Origin: Flavobacteriales bacterium
GTDB lineage: Bacteria > Bacteroidota > Bacteroidia > Flavobacteriales_D > Cryomorphaceae
Direction: 5' to 3'
DNA length: 10,058 nt
Assembly (NCBI GenBank): GCA_020200995.1
Contig: JAIVHQ010000261.1
Span: 1-10,058, forward strand
Part shown: positions 7,411 through 10,058 of the stretch, one piece after another
Layout of the letters: every line of letters begins with the position of its first letter
How positions within the stretch are numbered: position 1 is the stretch's first letter
Notes under the pieces: generated by a model
What the model was told of the DNA's origin: nothing
What the model saw: the letters and a program-made list of their open reading frames with translations, nothing else
The model's database searches: none
Made by a program: the position numbers and the translations under genes

Positions 7411-7420
7411 TACATTCATC
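7411..7420 (+). promoter_or_regulatory. Putative -7 box of the K+ channel gene
   Basis: TACATTCATC at 7411-7420 resembles the ppc box TACCTTCATC. A TTA at 7387-7389, 21 bases upstream, is the nearest thing to a -33 TTG. Its eighth base lies 24 bases before ATG 7443 but only 6 before ATG 7425, so it favours the later start. Confidence 0.4.
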
Positions 7421-7424
7421 GCCG

Positions 7425-8345
7425 ATGCCCGCGAAAAAAAGGATGAATTACGCACGTGAAACTTATGCCGGGGAGCCTGGCCAATACCGCGACCGATCAC
7501 TGAAGCAACGCCTGTTTATTATCATTTTCGGCACAGACACTAAGTCGGGTAAATTCTTTGATGTAGCACTGATCATCTTGATAGCCCTCAGCGTGATCGC
7601 CGTTATGCTCGAGAGCGTCGATTTCATAGCTGAAAAATACGGCACTTTCCTCCACACCTTTGAATGGATCATCACCATTGCATTCACATTGGAGTACATT
7701 GCCCGCATATGGGTGGTTATCAATGTAAAAAAATATATATTCAGCTTTTTCGGAATTATTGATTTCCTCTCCATTATACCGGCATACCTCAGCCTGATCG
7801 TGGTTGGAAGCCAGTACCTCGCGATTTTACGGGTAATTCGCCTGTTGCGGATATTTCGCGTTTTGCGCATGACGAGCTTTGTGTCGGAAGGCTTCATTTT
7901 ACTCCGCTCACTCAACAAAAGCAGGCACCGAATCAGTGTTTTCTTCTTCGGGGTGGTGGTGGTGGTAATTATTGCCGGTGCGCTGATGTATTTGGTCGAA
8001 GGGCCGTCACACGGATTTCGCAGCATACCCCTAAGTATTTACTGGGCCATTGTGACAATGACCACGGTGGGATTTGGTGACATTTATCCGCAAACCATTC
8101 CCGGGCAATTTTTGGCCTCCTTCCTGATGCTGCTCGGATACAGTGTTATAGCGATCCCAACGGGCATTGTGGGAGCGGAAATGTATGCGAATTCTCAGGA
8201 AAAAAAGGCAGGGAATGACAATGACGAAAGTGAAGTCATCACAGCTTGCAGAAACTGCCAGGAAACACACCACATCAAAGGCGCCAATTACTGCCACAAT
8301 TGCGGTCATCTTTTCTCAACAAGTGACGAAAAAGAGGCTGATTAG
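7425..8345 (+). CDS. Voltage-gated-type potassium channel with C-terminal zinc ribbon
   Basis: A 306-residue inner-membrane ion channel subunit (Ion_trans family), expected to act as a tetramer. Six helices can be placed: S1 about 45-64, S2 79-100, S3 104-127, S4 131-150, S5 169-192 and S6 229-252. S4 carries Arg at 136, 139, 142, 145 and 148, every third residue, as in voltage sensors. The K+ selectivity filter TVGFGD lies at 214-219 before S6. After S6 comes an acidic linker and then C275-x2-C278-x11-C290-x2-C293, a four-cysteine zinc ribbon, instead of the RCK or cyclic-nucleotide domain often found there. ATG 7443 (residue 7) is an alternative start, favoured by the spacing from the promoter-like box. 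The gene stands alone between promoter-like sites. K+ selectivity is well supported; the role of the ribbon is unknown. Confidence 0.93.
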   Translation: MPAKKRMNYARETYAGEPGQYRDRSLKQRLFIIIFGTDTKSGKFFDVALIILIALSVIAVMLESVDFIAEKYGTFLHTFEWIITIAFTLEYIARIWVVINVKKYIFSFFGIIDFLSIIPAYLSLIVVGSQYLAILRVIRLLRIFRVLRMTSFVSEGFILLRSLNKSRHRISVFFFGVVVVVIIAGALMYLVEGPSHGFRSIPLSIYWAIVTMTTVGFGDIYPQTIPGQFLASFLMLLGYSVIAIPTGIVGAEMYANSQEKKAGNDNDESEVITACRNCQETHHIKGANYCHNCGHLFSTSDEKEAD

Positions 8346-8354
8346 AACAGCCTC
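8334..8354. terminator. Hairpin over the channel stop codon, likely terminator
   Basis: GAGGCTG at 8334-8340 and CAGCCTC at 8348-8354 form a perfect 7-bp stem with a 7-base loop that contains the TAG stop. An A-run precedes it, so the minus strand has the classic stem plus T-run; on the plus strand only a short mixed AT tract follows. It probably ends the channel transcript. Confidence 0.45.
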
Positions 8355-8434
8355 AAACATTTGTTAAAAGATGTTCATATATGACTATTGAAAAGTTTAA
8401 TCAGGGGGTACACCACGTGCCGCAAGGTTTACCT

Positions 8435-8442
8435 TATTTTTG
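8435..8442 (+). promoter_or_regulatory. -7 box of the HYR-repeat protein gene
   Basis: TATTTTTG at 8435-8442 matches the Bacteroidota -7 consensus TAnnTTTG in all fixed positions and lies 29 bases before the ATG at 8472. There is no TTG at the right distance upstream, so the promoter may be weak or activator-dependent. Confidence 0.45.
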
Positions 8443-8471
8443 AGTAGCAGGAAATTTAACCCTGAACATAT

Positions 8472-10058
8472 ATGGTCCACTTCTATCGAACGCTCGGTTC
8501 ACTCCCGGCTATCGCCCTGATTATTGTCTCTCTCTGCCTGCCCGCCTACCTTTCGGCCCAAGTTTCCATCATCTGTCCAGGCAATATCACCCAGGGCAAC
8601 GACCTCGGTGAATGCAGTGCGGTGGTCAATTTCACCACGCCGGTAGGCACAGGTAGCGGCACAAACGTGACAACGACACAGGTGAACGGGCTGCCTTCCG
8701 GTTCTGATTTTCCCGTAGGCGTGACGCAAATGACATTCACAGTATCAAACGACGAAGGTGATACCAATTCCTGCACCTTTTTCGTCATCGTTGAAGACCA
8801 GGAAGACCCCGTATTCGACTGCCCTGACGACATCACTGTGGATGCAGCTGAAAACGAGTGCTCAGCCATCGTGACTTTCGACCTTCCCGATGCTACGGAC
8901 AATTGTGGCGAGCCTTCCGTGTTTCAATTCGGCGGACTCCCAAGTGGTTCGGCTTTTCCGGCAGGTGAAAACAGTGTAGACTTTCAAGCCCTCGACGCCG
9001 AAGGCAACAGCGCATTTTGCAGGGTGGTGATCAATGTAATCGATATCAGTGCACCTGTAATCGATTGCCCCGACGACATTGTGGTCGAGGTAACCGACGA
9101 CTGTGATGCTGTGGTGAACTACACCGCGCCTGTGGGCACCGACATCTGTGGCGATGCCACAACCGCACAAACAGGTGGTCTCGGTTCAGGAAGTACTTTC
9201 CCCATCGGAACCACAACGGAAGAATACACCGTAACGGACGAGGAAGGAAATACGGCTTCCTGCTCATTTACCGTAACGGTAACCGATGTAGCGCCACCCG
9301 AAATCACATGCCCCGCCGACATTGAAATCGCCGCAGCACCGGGTGATTGCGACGCGGTGGTCTCCTTTGCCGACCCCGCTGTGACTGATAACTGTCCGGG
9401 TGAAACCCTGACGCAAACAGCAGGCCCCGCATCGGACGAGATTTTTCCGACAGGAGAAACCACTGTGACCTTCACAGCAACTGATGCCGCCGGGAATACA
9501 GCAGAATGCAGTTTTACGGTGACCGTGACCGAAGATGAAGACCCCGAAATCACTTGCCCGGGCGACATCACCGTCGACAACGATCCGGCCGAATGCTCTG
9601 CAGTGGTTAATTACACAGCGCCTGAAGGCACCGACAATTGCCCTGGTGCTAACACGGAACTCACCGCCGGAATCGGATCGGGCGGCATCTTTCCGGTAGG
9701 TACCACGGTAGAAACCTACACCGTAACAGATGCCTCGGGCAACACCGCGGAGTGCAGCTTTGAAGTGACCGTGAACGATATCGAAGCTCCGGTCTTTGAT
9801 TGCCCCGAAGACATTACTGCAGAGACTGCCCCCGGTCTTTGCGAAGTGGTTGTGAGCTTCGTTGATCCCGATGCTACTGACAATTGCAGTGCTGTAACAG
9901 TGACCCAAACTGAAGGGCCCGTCTCAGGAAGCGCCTTCCCTGTGGGTAGCACAGAAATCACCTTCACCGCCGAAGACGAGGATGGCAACACCTCTGCCTG
10001 CACATTCAACGTGGTGGTTACCGACGAGGAAGCCCCCGACATCGATTGCCCCGAAGAT
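8472..10058 (+). CDS. Secreted HYR-repeat surface protein, N-terminal part
   Basis: The frame opens at ATG 8472 and runs without a stop to the window end: 529 codons, 3' end missing. Residues 1-29 form a signal peptide: a charged start with Arg6, a hydrophobic core, then LSA before Gln30. From residue 31 on the protein consists only of tandem repeats of about 82 residues, six complete and a seventh begun. Each starts near a CP(D/E/G)(D/N)I motif and ends in C(S/T)F-x-V-x-V, the pattern of HYR (hyalin repeat) domains with an immunoglobulin-like fold. Most repeats have four Cys, likely two disulphides outside the cell. The protein is very acidic and Thr-rich. Bacteroidota proteins of this kind usually end in a type IX secretion sorting domain; that end is not visible. 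An adhesin or matrix role is inference. Confidence 0.92.
   Translation, partial: MVHFYRTLGSLPAIALIIVSLCLPAYLSAQVSIICPGNITQGNDLGECSAVVNFTTPVGTGSGTNVTTTQVNGLPSGSDFPVGVTQMTFTVSNDEGDTNSCTFFVIVEDQEDPVFDCPDDITVDAAENECSAIVTFDLPDATDNCGEPSVFQFGGLPSGSAFPAGENSVDFQALDAEGNSAFCRVVINVIDISAPVIDCPDDIVVEVTDDCDAVVNYTAPVGTDICGDATTAQTGGLGSGSTFPIGTTTEEYTVTDEEGNTASCSFTVTVTDVAPPEITCPADIEIAAAPGDCDAVVSFADPAVTDNCPGETLTQTAGPASDEIFPTGETTVTFTATDAAGNTAECSFTVTVTEDEDPEITCPGDITVDNDPAECSAVVNYTAPEGTDNCPGANTELTAGIGSGGIFPVGTTVETYTVTDASGNTAECSFEVTVNDIEAPVFDCPEDITAETAPGLCEVVVSFVDPDATDNCSAVTVTQTEGPVSGSAFPVGSTEITFTAEDEDGNTSACTFNVVVTDEEAPDIDCPED
8562..10058 (+). repeat. Tandem array of HYR repeats, 82-codon unit
   Basis: The conserved Cys-Pro codon pair that opens each unit begins at 8574, 8820, 9066, 9309, 9555, 9801 and 10047. 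The steps are 246, 246, 243, 246, 246 and 246 bases, so one unit is one codon shorter. The units are clearly diverged at DNA level, so the array is old rather than freshly duplicated. Confidence 0.9.

Larger units (their letters stand above)
7089..7424. other. Intergenic region with inverted repeats, no gene
   Basis: The 336 bases between the hydroxylase stop and the channel start hold no plausible coding frame. The left two thirds shows nothing I can name. The right third contains three inverted repeats in a row (7325-7354, 7355-7372, 7393-7408) and a promoter-like box at 7411. Confidence 0.7.

Noticed and set aside
8381..8443. Twenty-codon frame between the channel and HYR genes
   Set aside because: Too short, no support from composition, and it overlaps the HYR promoter box.
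9119..10042. Overlapping long minus-strand frames in the HYR region
   Set aside because: Their repeated, Ser/Val-rich translations mirror the HYR repeats on the plus strand, which lack stops on the opposite strand because of base composition.

Overview
The window looks like a chromosomal segment of a member of the Bacteroidota, probably Flavobacteriales-like. Three things point there. The promoter -7 boxes fit the Bacteroidota TAnnTTTG pattern. The phosphoenolpyruvate carboxylase and the AlkB-type hydroxylase have sequence styles typical of that group. The last gene is a long secreted protein of tandem HYR repeats. No tRNA, rRNA, CRISPR array or insertion sequence is visible, and the genus cannot be fixed from the sequence alone.

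Layout, left to right. The window opens inside a bile acid:Na+ symporter-family gene (+). It converges on a small zinc-ribbon protein gene (-), with a hairpin between them. Next is a 35-residue single-pass membrane microprotein (+), tail to tail with ung, only 4 bases apart. ung (-) lies directly behind a DEAD/DEAH-box helicase gene (-) in a tightly coupled two-gene operon. That operon diverges from ppc (+), and both promoters can be read in the roughly 100-base gap. ppc runs into an AlkB-like membrane di-iron hydroxylase gene (+). A 336-base intergenic region rich in inverted repeats follows. Then come a six-transmembrane voltage-gated-type K+ channel with a C-terminal zinc ribbon (+) and the HYR-repeat surface protein (+), which runs off the right edge.

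The genes form several small units rather than one pathway: nucleic-acid maintenance (helicase and uracil-DNA glycosylase), anaplerotic carbon fixation (PEP carboxylase) overlapping a membrane hydroxylase, an ion channel, and a secreted adhesin-like protein. The most surprising point is the ppc/hydroxylase junction. The conserved C-terminal tail of PEP carboxylase is absent, and the ppc frame continues for about 46 codons out of frame inside the hydroxylase gene. Other points of interest are the channel-zinc ribbon fusion, a recurring TAnnTTCATC promoter box, a first HYR repeat with one cysteine missing, and the membrane microprotein beside ung. I did not find a convincing new multi-gene system.
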